64,000 nucleotides of DNA from Bacillota bacterium (GCA_023455425.1 JAEYCM010000030.1:62001-126000), one strand, 5' to 3'; counted from the stretch's first letter, positions 1 through 7,121 are shown. Numbers and translations: made by a program. Notes: generated from the sequence alone by a model not told the origin.

Positions 1-252
1 CTGCGCCTTTGCCCCGCCCCGTACATCCTTCATGTAGGCATCGTATTCAACGTCAAATACCTCTTTGGCAACCTCACCAAGGAACTGGAGGTGATATCCG
101 TGTTCCTTTACAAAATCTTCTTGAAGCGAGGCTTCCGCATCATCGTCCATTTTCACGGCCCGTTCATAGGCGCTTTTTGCTTGGTGGTAATCCTCCCGCG
201 TGCGCTTGCCAAGAGAGACAAGGCGGGCATACCGCTGCGTGCGTCCTGCCAT
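1..252 (-). CDS. prophage early protein, unknown function (3' end outside window)
   Basis: The first 84 codons of a minus-strand gene that runs off the left edge. It starts at ATG 252-250 behind an AAAGGATG ribosome site, and that site contains the stop codon of the gene before it, so the two are translationally coupled. The visible part is hydrophilic, rich in Lys, Glu and Ala, and probably helical, with no membrane segment or motif that I recognise. It belongs to a run of small packed minus-strand genes that looks like a prophage early operon. Confidence 0.7.
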   Translation of the reverse strand, partial: MAGRTQRYARLVSLGKRTREDYHQAKSAYERAVKMDDDAEASLQEDFVKEHGYHLQFLGEVAKEVFDVEYDAYMKDVRGGAKAQ

Positions 253-256
253 GTGC

Positions 257-631
257 TCACATCCTTTCGAGATCGCCAAGGTTATAGGCCGTTTGCGCTT
301 CCCGCAGCATGGCCTCCACGCGGTTAGCGGATGCGCGGGCATTCAGCACGCATTGCATGGCCGCCGCCAAAACCTCCGGCGCTATCTCTTTCGGCACCAC
401 AGGCCCCGGAAAAGGAAGCACCCGCAAATCCGGCGTATCATGCATACCCGGCGCTACCATAGCGTTGAAAATCCCGCGCATCGCATTGTTTTGATGTTTT
501 TCTTCCTGGTACTGCTCCCCCATCGCATCCGCGCAGGCGTTCCATCCATCGCAAAACGCCCGGATCACCGATGACGGTACGGTGCGATCATCGCCGTAAC
601 GGGCAAGCGCCGCATCTGACATCTTACACAT
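257..631 (-). CDS. prophage early protein, unknown function
   Basis: A 124-residue acidic soluble protein with scattered Cys and Met and no recognised domain. Its stop codon lies in the ribosome site of the next gene, and its start falls 4 bases after the stop of the gene before it, so it is an internal cistron of the minus-strand early operon. The middle part (around residues 60 to 85) is Pro-rich and the C-terminal 40 residues look helical. The call as a real gene rests on the tight packing; no function is assigned. Confidence 0.65.
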   Translation of the reverse strand: MCKMSDAALARYGDDRTVPSSVIRAFCDGWNACADAMGEQYQEEKHQNNAMRGIFNAMVAPGMHDTPDLRVLPFPGPVVPKEIAPEVLAAAMQCVLNARASANRVEAMLREAQTAYNLGDLERM

Positions 632-634
632 GGG

Positions 635-883
635 CTATACCTCCTTGTATCCAATCTGCTTGTAGAATTCAGCCGAATAAACATCAAACAGAAAGAGCGC
701 CGCCGACGCATATGCGTATTTCTTTCCTATGTGGATGAGCCAATCAGCGCGATATTCCTCTGCCGCGCGTCGATCCCCAGCCACAATAGCCTTTTCCTCG
801 GCGGCTCCTGCCGCCTCCATGCCCTCCACGGCCTTTCTCCCCAATTCAACGAGCTTTTGATATTTAGTCTGTTTTTTAGGCAT
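635..883 (-). CDS. prophage early protein, unknown function
   Basis: An 82-residue protein. The N-terminal half is Lys/Glu/Ala-rich and probably a long helix or coiled coil. The C-terminal half has several aromatic residues (WLIHIGKKYAYASAALFLF) and might be amphipathic. It sits between two other small minus-strand cistrons with gaps of 3 to 6 bases. I do not recognise a family. Confidence 0.65.
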   Translation of the reverse strand: MPKKQTKYQKLVELGRKAVEGMEAAGAAEEKAIVAGDRRAAEEYRADWLIHIGKKYAYASAALFLFDVYSAEFYKQIGYKEV

Positions 884-889
884 GTGGCC

Positions 890-1009
890 CTACCTTTCTG
901 TCCAGTCAATGGCCTTGCGCTCCGCTACCTGTGCGCGCGGGAGCCTGTCCTCCACGGCTTCATAGGCACAGGCGAGAAGTAAAAGAGCGATGAAACAAAC
1001 GATGATCAT
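890..1009 (-). CDS. 39-residue single-span membrane peptide
   Basis: A very small gene starting at ATG 1009, which overlaps the stop of the upstream gene as ATGA, a typical coupled start. A longer reading from 1099 exists, but it would lie over the upstream gene and has no ribosome site. The first about 17 residues (MIIVCFIALLLLACAYE) form one transmembrane segment or an uncleaved signal, followed by a charged tail. Such peptides occur in phage early and lysis regions, but the function here is unknown. Confidence 0.5.
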   Translation of the reverse strand: MIIVCFIALLLLACAYEAVEDRLPRAQVAERKAIDWTER

Positions 1010-1257
1010 ATAGCCGCCCCCTTTTCCTGTTCCCGTTTGCGCACGGCCTCCGTGTACTGCCGGAACTTTGGCGCGATATCCCGCGCAAAATCGAGGCAAT
1101 TCTCCTTTTCCCCGTCCGTCAGCCCTTGCTTTGCTTCCGATCCGTCAACGGTTACGATTTCATAAAGAGGAACGTTCGCAATAACGCCGTCCTCACCGCG
1201 CACGCCCATCGTAGCGCGCTGCACCAATCTTTCATTTGCTGCGAGAATCCTAGCCAT
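1006..1257 (-). CDS. prophage early protein, unknown function
   Basis: An 83-residue soluble protein with an N-terminal segment rich in Ala and Arg and a C-terminal charged helix (FRQYTEAVRKREQEKG). Its TGA overlaps the ATG of the downstream membrane peptide. It lies 21 bases downstream of a HTH regulator gene in the same direction. No motif assigns a function. Confidence 0.65.
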   Translation of the reverse strand: MARILAANERLVQRATMGVRGEDGVIANVPLYEIVTVDGSEAKQGLTDGEKENCLDFARDIAPKFRQYTEAVRKREQEKGAAI

Positions 1258-1278
1258 GGCTCCCCCTCCCCTACCCGA

Positions 1279-1821
1279 TTACCGTTGACAGGCCAAATTA
1301 GAAATGCGATACTGTGAATGAACAGACACCTTTGCGGTGGGCGCGGCAGTCCTGGTACCAACAGGCTGCTGCGTTTTTTTATCGCCTTGGAGGCGTGCGG
1401 CGTAGTATTCCAGTTCGTCCACCGCCTCCCGCAGGTTCCGAATTTCTGATAGTATCCGGTCGAATTCCATGCGCTCCGCCGCATCAACGCGGTCATCCTC
1501 CGCAATCTCTGCCAGCCTGTCCGCCTGTTTCGCGGCGCTGCGTACCCGTACGCCGATCCGGTTTGCTACAGAGCCTAGTTCCCTCGGCTCAAGCGCCGTT
1601 GATTTCCTGCATCCGATGGGGCATGTGTTGCGGCAGTATTGCATGGGCAACTCCGGGGCGTTGTAGGCTTCCGCGTAAAGCAGGATATCAGCAGGGGAGA
1701 ATTCTACCTCCCCGCGCTCATGCCGCCCGATGGTGGAAGCCCCAAACGGCGCAACCAGTTCCGCAAGCTCCCGGCTTTGGAACCCCGCGCGCTCCCGGGC
1801 CGCTTTCAGATACTCACACAT
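1279..1821 (-). CDS. XRE-family HTH regulator with Cys cluster
   Basis: A DNA-binding protein of 180 residues from ATG 1821. An in-frame ATG at 1827 lies only 2 bases from the AGGAGG site, so the ATG at 1821, with an 8-base spacer, is the better start. Residues about 5 to 60 form a helix-turn-helix of the XRE/Cro type (RELAELVAPFGASTIGRHER). A CRNTCPIGC cluster follows, which could bind a metal, and then a long acidic helical region. The protein probably regulates the prophage early operon that follows it. A divergent promoter for the 55-residue gene lies directly upstream. Confidence 0.7.
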   Translation of the reverse strand: MCEYLKAARERAGFQSRELAELVAPFGASTIGRHERGEVEFSPADILLYAEAYNAPELPMQYCRNTCPIGCRKSTALEPRELGSVANRIGVRVRSAAKQADRLAEIAEDDRVDAAERMEFDRILSEIRNLREAVDELEYYAARLQGDKKTQQPVGTRTAAPTAKVSVHSQYRISNLACQR

Positions 1822-1839
1822 TTTCATTTCCTCCTATGA

Positions 1840-1869
1840 TTGCGTATATATGTATGTTTTTGGTACAAT
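1840..1869 (+). promoter_or_regulatory. sigma70-type promoter for the 55-residue gene
   Basis: TTGCGT at 1840-1845, an 18-base spacer and TACAAT at 1864-1869. It lies between two divergent genes and directly upstream of a GTG-start gene on the plus strand. Confidence 0.5.
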
Positions 1870-1891
1870 GCCCTCGAAAGGGGGTGAGATT

Positions 1892-2059
1892 GTGACTAAC
1901 GAGGATTACCTTAATGCAGAAGAACTACAAAACAAGGAACTTGCAAAAATTTGGCTCATGGCACAGGACCTTAGCAAAGTATCTCCCGCCACTGTAAAGC
2001 GCATGTTCTTTGAGGCTTGGCACGAGATTGATCAAACACCAGTGGAACGCTGGGACTAG
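1892..2059 (+). CDS. small acidic prophage protein, unknown
   Basis: A 55-residue acidic protein starting at GTG 1892 behind AAAGGGGGTGAG, a very strong ribosome site. The frame is open further upstream, but that part would overlap the divergent regulator. It is the only plus-strand gene inside the minus-strand early block, and its stop lies 3 bases from the stop of the convergent gene. The sequence is helical with no cysteines. Its own promoter and its orientation suggest separate control, for example as an anti-repressor or antitoxin, but nothing in the sequence proves this. Confidence 0.55.
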   Translation: MTNEDYLNAEELQNKELAKIWLMAQDLSKVSPATVKRMFFEAWHEIDQTPVERWD

Positions 2060-2062
2060 GCA

Positions 2063-2359
2063 CTACTCATTGAAGCGCGCATATCCAACAAAGTAATTCA
2101 TAGCCCCTATGATCCCCGGCAGAATTCGCACTTCTTCCGGGGTTCCTTTCCCGCTGGCCGTCCGCGCAATAAATTCACGCATCGCTTCAATCACCATTTT
2201 TGCATCATCTTTGCTTGGGCTGCCTGGGAAGTTCACCAGCGCATTCACCACAGCCGGAAGCGTTTCAATTTCTTCTGCCGATCCGCCCCCTCCGCACACG
2301 CCCGCGATATGTGCGCAAATTTGTGTTGCCGTTGCATTCAACTTTTCTTGCATTTTCAT
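2063..2359 (-). CDS. prophage early protein, unknown function
   Basis: A 98-residue protein. The frame opens at 2380, but a GGAGGG site inside that extension points to ATG 2359 as the start. Two similar helical segments each contain a Leu-Pro turn and a run of small hydrophobic residues (LPAVVNALVNFP near the middle and LPGIIGAMNYFV near the end), which suggests an internal duplication. A CGGGG turn separates the halves. It lies 105 bases downstream of the Cro-like regulator in the same direction. No known function. Confidence 0.6.
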   Translation of the reverse strand: MKMQEKLNATATQICAHIAGVCGGGGSAEEIETLPAVVNALVNFPGSPSKDDAKMVIEAMREFIARTASGKGTPEEVRILPGIIGAMNYFVGYARFNE

Positions 2360-2464
2360 ATTCTCTTTCCCTCCGTTCATTTACAGGTATATTTTCCGTC
2401 GATATGTACGCTATTTGGTAGGCGATGATGGTTCTTGGAATGGTACTCTTTATGTGTAAGGAGG

Positions 2465-2704
2465 TTAGGCGTTGGAACAGCGGGGAGGAAGTTCATCCGG
2501 TTCATCGGCTTCGAGCAGGTCATCCGCCGTCACCCCAAAGAGCGCCGCAACCTTGCCAAGCTCCACCGCCGAAAAATCGCGGATGCCGTTTTCTTTATAG
2601 AAATAGCCTTGCTGGCTTTTAAAGCCAAGATATTTCGAAACTTCCGCATGGGTGAACCCATGTTCTGTACGTAGTTGCTTGATTTTGTTCAAGTTAACTT
2701 TCAT
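2465..2704 (-). CDS. Cro-like XRE regulator
   Basis: A 79-residue single-domain helix-turn-helix protein. The start is ATG 2704, because the GGAGG site lies inside the longer frame that opens at 2719. The HTH covers residues about 5 to 60 (HAEVSKYLGFKSQQGYFYK), with a short acidic, Pro-rich tail. It is divergent from the CI-like repressor at 2830 and shares with it an operator region holding two 17-bp palindromes. This is the layout of a phage lysis-lysogeny switch, and this protein is the likely early-operon regulator. Confidence 0.75.
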   Translation of the reverse strand: MKVNLNKIKQLRTEHGFTHAEVSKYLGFKSQQGYFYKENGIRDFSAVELGKVAALFGVTADDLLEADEPDELPPRCSNA

Positions 2705-2717
2705 ATTCCCCTCCAGC

Positions 2718-2756
2718 ATTACTGTATCAGTAATATATCATTACTTAAATGGTAAT
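2718..2756. promoter_or_regulatory. paired 17-bp operators of the prophage switch
   Basis: Two palindromes of the form ATTAC-N7-GTAAT lie at 2718-2734 (ATTACTGTATCAGTAAT, perfect 7-bp arms) and 2740-2756. Their centres are 22 bp apart, close to two helical turns, which suits cooperative binding by dimers. A GGTAAT half-site at 2770-2775 and GTTACC at 2790-2795 may form a third site. They lie between the Cro-like and CI-like genes. Confidence 0.7.
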
Positions 2757-2829
2757 GTCAATACGTTTTGGTAATATTGATGTAAAAAAGTTACCGAAAT
2801 GTTATACTTTCGAATCAGAGGTGCATAGT

Positions 2830-3231
2830 ATGATAGGTGATCGTTTAAGGCAATTACGTATAGAAACCCAGCTTTCGCAGGAGAAACTCGCGAAGGAACT
2901 GCAAGTGAAACCCGCGACAGTTTCGCGTTACGAGAACGGTACAAACGAGCCTGATATAAAAACGATTGGTTGGTACGCTAAACGATTTGGCGTATCGACA
3001 GATTGGATTTTCGGGCTTACAGACGATCCCACACCTTATACTCCCTCCGCAGAAGTTTCGCAGGAAGCTGACCGGCAATTCAATGAAGCTGTTGATCACT
3101 TAATGACCGACGATGAGATTTCCGCTATTCTTTCAGATGGCATGCGCAATGCTATGGAGGCAATTGTTCGTAGAGAATTAGAAAAGCAAAAGAAAAGCGA
3201 AGAATGGAACGAAGACGATTCAAAAAAATAA
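2830..3231 (+). CDS. CI-like XRE repressor
   Basis: A 133-residue repressor. The start is ATG 2830 behind AGAGGTG; the frame is open from 2749, but the extension crosses the operator region. The HTH covers residues about 5 to 60 (LRQLRIETQLSQEKLAKEL, then VKPATVSRYENG), followed by the usual GVSTDWIFGLTD end of the domain. The C-terminal part is a charged helical region and carries no LexA-type peptidase motif, so induction would need another signal such as an anti-repressor. A TATACT -10 element lies at 2803-2808. Confidence 0.75.
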   Translation: MIGDRLRQLRIETQLSQEKLAKELQVKPATVSRYENGTNEPDIKTIGWYAKRFGVSTDWIFGLTDDPTPYTPSAEVSQEADRQFNEAVDHLMTDDEISAILSDGMRNAMEAIVRRELEKQKKSEEWNEDDSKK

Positions 3232-3258
3232 CCCCACGACCGCATGGCGTGGGGTTTT
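3231..3258 (+). terminator. terminator after the CI-like repressor
   Basis: CCCCACG at 3232-3238 pairs with CGTGGGG at 3248-3254 and is followed by TTTTG. It starts at the repressor stop codon and probably also serves the convergent minus-strand gene at 3274. Confidence 0.8.
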
Positions 3259-3273
3259 GAATAATAAGGATGG

Positions 3274-3462
3274 TTACGCGTGGCATGCCTGCCGTTGGTC
3301 TTTTTGCATTTCCTCCAGCAGGCAATACCCTGGCTTGGCTGAACACTCCGTTTGGCGGTGGCAGTAGCTGAAACAGTTGATTACAACGCGTCCCTCTCGA
3401 AACGAAACAGCGGGATACGCGCCGACGCAGATAAAGCGCACTTTTCGTGTAGACGTACCCAT
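3274..3462 (-). CDS. small Cys-rich protein, possible zinc ribbon
   Basis: A 62-residue protein with six cysteines, four of them close together (NCFSYCHRQTECSAKPGYC), which suggests a zinc-binding fold. A GGAGG site lies 5 bases before ATG 3462. It is convergent with the CI-like repressor. I do not recognise its family; small zinc-finger-like proteins of this size are common in prophage regulatory regions. Confidence 0.5.
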   Translation of the reverse strand: MGTSTRKVRFICVGAYPAVSFREGRVVINCFSYCHRQTECSAKPGYCLLEEMQKDQRQACHA

Positions 3463-3655
3463 GTTTGCCTCCGTATCTTTCGGTGTTCCCTTTGCGATTG
3501 TATGATTTCGGATACCAATCCCCCACAGAAAATATTGGAGTCGTTAGTTAAATAATATATTATCAGTTATCTTTAGACAACAGCCAAGAGTTTCCAAAGC
3601 AGTAAACAATATGTGTCGGTAATTTATGGGACTTGATAATTATGGAGGTTATTTC

Positions 3656-4048
3656 ATGGAAGCCAACAAGAAAATTTCTAGCAAAGACTGGGTTACAACA
3701 CTGATACTTTCAATCCTCCTGGGCGGTTTGGGTGTTCACCGTTTCTATGTTGGCAAAATCGGCACCGGCATTGTGTGGTTACTGACCGCTGGCTGCTTTG
3801 GTATCGGTTGGATCATTGATATCATCATGGTCGCTACAAGCCAATTCACGGACGAATCCGGCGCCGTTATCCTCTCCGACGATAAATACAGGCAATATCA
3901 ACCTCCGCGCGAATCCAGCGCCCCGCCGCAAGACAGAGCGAATTATGCGGATCAGATTGCCACGCTTGCAAAACTGCGCGATTCCGGCGCAATTACAGAA
4001 GAAGAATTCAACGATAAGAAAGCGGTATTGCTCAATAAAATCAAGTAG
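3656..4048 (+). CDS. TM2 domain membrane protein with C-terminal SHOCT-like motif
   Basis: A 130-residue protein starting at ATG 3656 behind TGGAGG. Residues about 9 to 60 form a TM2 domain: two membrane spans with the [12 protein letters not shown] turn. A hydrophilic linker follows, and the C-terminal 30 residues ([19 protein letters not shown]) match a SHOCT motif, a short helical hairpin linked with oligomerisation. It lies 8 bases upstream of a second membrane protein, between the prophage repressor and the integrase, a usual place for cargo expressed in the lysogen. Precise function unknown. Upstream, 3463-3655 holds AT-rich probable promoter sequence and no gene. Confidence 0.8.
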   Translation: MEANKKISSKDWVTTLILSILLGGLGVHRFYVGKIGTGIVWLLTAGCFGIGWIIDIIMVATSQFTDESGAVILSDDKYRQYQPPRESSAPPQDRANYADQIATLAKLRDSGAITEEEFNDKKAVLLNKIK

Positions 4049-4056
4049 GGGGCAGT

Positions 4057-4506
4057 ATGAACAAATGCGTTAAATGCGGAAAGTCAGCGGATGTTCTTTG
4101 GCTAAGTAAGAGCGGCTTTTGCGAGGAATGCGCAGAAGCGGTCTATAAAGAGCAACAAACACAGCCAAGCAATGCCGCGCAGGCTTGGATACAATCACAA
4201 GCAGCGCCCGCAACAGCAGCGCCCGCAACAGCAGCGCCCGCAGCACCATCACAGCCGCGTTCACCCCAGCGCCCCGTTCCCGGCCTGTTTAATGTTTGGT
4301 TCGGGCTGTGCATTGCATGCGTAGCCATCGGATTTGCATGCCTGTTAGCCATCGGAACGGTGGGAGGCTTTTCATATGTCGGCGGTGATGCCTATAACAT
4401 TCAGATTACGGCTACGCTTTCAGGTAGTTGGTTTATTCTTGCGGTGCTGTGCGCCGTAATTGGAAGCGCCGTCTATATTGGTGAAGTAATTAAGTACCGG
4501 AAGTAA
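4057..4506 (+). CDS. zinc-ribbon membrane protein
   Basis: A 149-residue protein with four parts. Residues 1 to 25 hold two CxxC pairs (CVKC, CEEC), a zinc ribbon. Next is an Ala/Pro/Gln linker with short tandem repeats (PATAA). Two hydrophobic spans follow, at about residues 77 to 100 and 122 to 143, and the protein ends in a short basic tail. The linker repeat is visible in the DNA as near-identical 15-base units around 4201-4245. It probably forms an operon with the TM2-SHOCT gene 8 bases upstream. No known function; the layout suggests a membrane sensor or effector. Confidence 0.7.
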   Translation: MNKCVKCGKSADVLWLSKSGFCEECAEAVYKEQQTQPSNAAQAWIQSQAAPATAAPATAAPAAPSQPRSPQRPVPGLFNVWFGLCIACVAIGFACLLAIGTVGGFSYVGGDAYNIQITATLSGSWFILAVLCAVIGSAVYIGEVIKYRK

Positions 4507-4535
4507 CTTCTTCGCCCTTTTTTGGAGGCAGGCTT

Positions 4536-6179
4536 TTGAAAGCAGTTATTTACACCCGCTATTCCCCTGGCGGCAGGCAAACCGATCAATCAACAGAAGG
4601 CCAACTGCGCGAATGCTACGAATTTTGTGAGCGCGAGGGCTATACCGTCATACGCGAATATAACGACAAGCATATCACGGGCCGCGTGGATGAACGCCCC
4701 GAATTTCAGCGGATGATTGCGGACAGCGCAAAAAAGCAATTTCAGATTGTCGTTGTCTGGAAATTGGACAGGTTCGCCCGTAGCCGCTTTGACAGCGCAA
4801 ATTATAAGGCGCGCCTGAAAAAGCACGGCGTGCGTGTTGTGTCCGCTAAAGAGATCATCACCGATACGCCGGAGGGGATCATCCTGGAGGGCCTGCTTGA
4901 GAGCATGGCGGAATATTATTCCGCAAACCTGTCGCAGAATATCAAGCGGGGCATGCAACAGAGCATTATTAAGGGAACGTATCTTGGTACGCCTCCACCC
5001 ATCGGCTATAAAGTGGTGAATAAGAAGCTTGTTGAAGATGAGAAAACCGCGCCCATCATCCGGCGCGCGTTTGAACAATACGCTGCCGGTGTTTCCAAAA
5101 AGCAAATTATAGAAGAACTTACCGCACAGGGCATCCGCCGCCCGCGCTCCGGCAAGCCGTTAACGCTTTCCTCATTTCAAGAAGCGTTCCGCAATGAAAA
5201 GTATATCGGCATTTACCGTTTTGGCGGCGAGATTGTCACGGGCGGCTGTGAAGCGATTATTGACAAGGAATTGTTTGATAAGGTGCAGCAGCGCCTTGAC
5301 GAAAACAGAAAAGCCCCCGCCGCCGCAAAAGCGAGAGACTCCTATCTTTTGCAGGGAAAAGCGTTTTGCGGCATGTGTGGCGCGCGCCTGGTTGGTGACA
5401 GCGGGCGCGGGCGCAACGGTATTGTTCATTCGTATTATGCATGCGGCAACCGCAAGATCAAGCACACCTGCAAAAAGAAGAACGAGAAAAAAGGCTTTCT
5501 TGAATGGTATGTTGTTGAGCAGACCGTTGAATATGTGCTTGCGCCGGAACGCATTGATTTTATAGCGGAGCGCGTTGCCGCCGAATTTGAGCGGGAATTT
5601 AACTCCGGCAAGATAAAAGAGCATGAACAACAGATAGACAGAGTAGAACGCGACTTGAACGCAGCAATGGATGCTTCTCTGGAGGCTCCCAAAAATGCGC
5701 GGCAACGCTACTATGAAAAGGTTGAGCAGCTTGTGCTGCAAAAGCAAACGCTCGAAGTCGAACTTGCCGACATGAAGCTTGCAAGCGGGGTGCGCTATAC
5801 CGCAAACGAGATAAGGGCCATGCTCAAGGTGTTCTGCAACGGTGATGCGCTTGATGAAGAATACCAGCGCCGCATTATAGAGACTTTCGTGAATTCGGTT
5901 TATGTGTACGATAATAAAATTATTATTTTCTACAATATAAAGGGCGGGCTGCAGGTTTGTTACATAGAAATGCTGGATAGCCTAGATGAACCGAGCAATG
6001 ATGACGATGTGCCGGAAGGTACGGGGGTTCGGATTTCAAACGGTAAGCTCCACCACGTCGGAGCAAATTACGCTCCACTCATAATCCCCAGTCGCTTTGC
6101 GATTGGGGATTTTTCGTCCCGCTCCATTGCTCCTCCTTTTCCGCAAAAAAGCACGCGCCTGCGGCCGGGCGGCTTGTAA
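4536..6179 (+). CDS. large serine recombinase (prophage integrase)
   Basis: Site-specific DNA integrase/excisionase. The start is TTG 4536 with GGAGG 7 bases before it. Residues 1 to about 140 are the resolvase catalytic domain (YTRYSPGG with nucleophile Ser10, and KLDRFARSR). The recombinase domain follows at about 160 to 260, then a zinc ribbon (CGMCG ... CGN ... TC) at about 275 to 325 and a coiled coil at about 355 to 410. It is the last gene of the element, as expected next to an attachment site. The last about 50 residues, Pro- and Arg-rich, are read through a terminator hairpin at 6083 and may be host sequence joined at the insertion point, so the true C-terminus is uncertain. Confidence 0.9.
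   Translation: MKAVIYTRYSPGGRQTDQSTEGQLRECYEFCEREGYTVIREYNDKHITGRVDERPEFQRMIADSAKKQFQIVVVWKLDRFARSRFDSANYKARLKKHGVRVVSAKEIITDTPEGIILEGLLESMAEYYSANLSQNIKRGMQQSIIKGTYLGTPPPIGYKVVNKKLVEDEKTAPIIRRAFEQYAAGVSKKQIIEELTAQGIRRPRSGKPLTLSSFQEAFRNEKYIGIYRFGGEIVTGGCEAIIDKELFDKVQQRLDENRKAPAAAKARDSYLLQGKAFCGMCGARLVGDSGRGRNGIVHSYYACGNRKIKHTCKKKNEKKGFLEWYVVEQTVEYVLAPERIDFIAERVAAEFEREFNSGKIKEHEQQIDRVERDLNAAMDASLEAPKNARQRYYEKVEQLVLQKQTLEVELADMKLASGVRYTANEIRAMLKVFCNGDALDEEYQRRIIETFVNSVYVYDNKIIIFYNIKGGLQVCYIEMLDSLDEPSNDDDVPEGTGVRISNGKLHHVGANYAPLIIPSRFAIGDFSSRSIAPPFPQKSTRLRPGGL
6083..6114 (+). terminator. terminator-like hairpin inside the integrase frame
   Basis: AATCCCCA..TCGC pairs with GCGA..TGGGGATT around a TTT loop and runs into TTTTT. 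It is a good intrinsic terminator, yet it lies about 65 bases before the integrase stop codon. Confidence 0.65.
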
Positions 6180-6225
6180 ACGCGCCGCCTGCTCGTCCGC
6201 TGCTGCGCTACCACTTTTTTACGGC

Positions 6226-6246
6226 TGCCGCCTTCGGCGGCATTTT
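6226..6246 (+). terminator. UUCG-tetraloop terminator
   Basis: TGCCGCC-TTCG-GGCGGCA followed by TTTT. A compact, stable hairpin 47 bases after the integrase stop, probably ending the integrase transcript or an older host gene next to the insertion site. Confidence 0.7.
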
Positions 6247-6270
6247 GTGTACATCTTTTTGTACATTGGA

Positions 6271-6356
6271 CAAATATTGAGCGGATTCGAAGCCGCGTGA
6301 AGAAAACGCTCCAGTGGAGCGTCGAGCGTTTAGCGGCCGGGATTTCGTACCCAGGC
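6271..6356 (+). repeat. dispersed repeat R2, copy a
   Basis: Shares CAAATATTG, GATTCGAA, AGTGGAGCGT and TTAGCGGCCGGGATTTCGT with copies at 7119 and 8800. Copies are decayed but in the same direction and order. This copy contains the small palindrome ACGCTCC-AGT-GGAGCGT. Confidence 0.6.
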
Positions 6357-6380
6357 GTGACGCGCGCAGTATGAAATGGC

Positions 6381-6425
6381 CCTCGGCGGGAGGCGCCTTC
6401 GGTCACTAGTCTGCGTGCCGTCGCA
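6381..6425 (+). repeat. dispersed repeat R1, module X
   Basis: Resembles 34257-34304 on the same strand and 56846-56890 on the other strand (shared core close to CGG-CACTAG-CTGCG-GCCGTCGC). It directly follows repeat R2 copy a. The stretch 6426-6578 holds no gene apart from the probable promoter of the Nudix gene (TAAAAT at 6532-6537). Confidence 0.55.
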
Positions 6426-6578
6426 AGTGCGGCCTGTCAATGGCTGAAATCAGCTTCAGTAAGCCCACCCAAAGGGCAGATCTTCCCGCAGCCAGGGGGA
6501 AGGTGCATCCCTTTTTAGCCGGAAATTATGATAAAATACATAATGGAGGAAAACGATCGCTATTTGACGGAGGGCAGT

Positions 6579-7034
6579 ATGGGAGAGCATTACAAAACCT
6601 TATCAGCCATATTTCCTGTAATTCTGAGGACGGTAAATAATAAGCAGCAAGTTCTGCTGCATCAAAGGGCAAATACAGAATATATGGATGGCATGTGGGA
6701 TTTTGCCGGAAGTGGGCATGTTGATGAAGGTGAAACGGCCAGGCAGGCCGTTGTAAGAGAGTGCAAGGAAGAATTAGGTATTACCGTTGAGATTGAGGAT
6801 ATCTCATTTGCACATTTATCGCATAGGCTTGGCAAAAACGAAGTACGTACTTATTATGATATATACTTTGTTATTCATTCTTTTCGTGGTAATCCATCGA
6901 TTGCAGAGCCCAACAAATGCGCCGGATTAGAGTGGTTTGATATAAGCCATTTACCCACAAGCATGATTGGGATAAGAAGATTGGCATTGGAGGACTGCTT
7001 AAAATCCAATCATTACAGCGAAATTATTAATTAA
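6579..7034 (+). CDS. Nudix hydrolase
   Basis: Hydrolyses a nucleoside-diphosphate-linked substrate, releasing the X moiety; the substrate cannot be told from sequence. The complete Nudix box GX5EX7REUXEEXGU is present (GHVDEGE, then RECKEELGI) near residues 48 to 70 of this 151-residue form. The start at ATG 6579 has GGAGGG close upstream; an in-frame ATG at 6528 lacks a ribosome site. It stands alone between two copies of repeat R2, which may mean the segment was moved or inserted. Confidence 0.85.
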   Translation: MGEHYKTLSAIFPVILRTVNNKQQVLLHQRANTEYMDGMWDFAGSGHVDEGETARQAVVRECKEELGITVEIEDISFAHLSHRLGKNEVRTYYDIYFVIHSFRGNPSIAEPNKCAGLEWFDISHLPTSMIGIRRLALEDCLKSNHYSEIIN

Positions 7035-7072
7035 ACTCCGCAACAGGAAATTAAAACAGGAAAATCCTTTTA

Positions 7073-7121
7073 TTGCACCAAAAAAGAAAACGCCATATGG
7101 CGTCCTTGCTGTTTGGTGCAA
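7073..7121 (+). terminator. nested double hairpin after the Nudix gene
   Basis: An outer stem TTGCACCAAA (7073-7082) / TTTGGTGCAA (7112-7121) encloses an inner palindrome ACGCCATATGGCGT (7090-7103). There is no strong T run on either side, so it may be an mRNA-stabilising or repeat-derived structure rather than a terminator. Confidence 0.5.

Noticed and set aside
6025..6065. GGTTCGGATTTC ... TCCACCA, like the 3' end of a tRNA or tmRNA at the integrase end
   Set aside because: The would-be T stem does not pair and no upstream arms are found, so a tRNA attachment site cannot be claimed.
6068..6406. 112-codon minus-strand frame over the integrase end and repeat R2
   Set aside because: Arg/Lys-rich, no ribosome site, made from repeat and terminator sequence.
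6440..6640. 66-codon open frame upstream of the Nudix gene
   Set aside because: No ribosome site, runs through the Nudix promoter and start, and gives no plausible protein.
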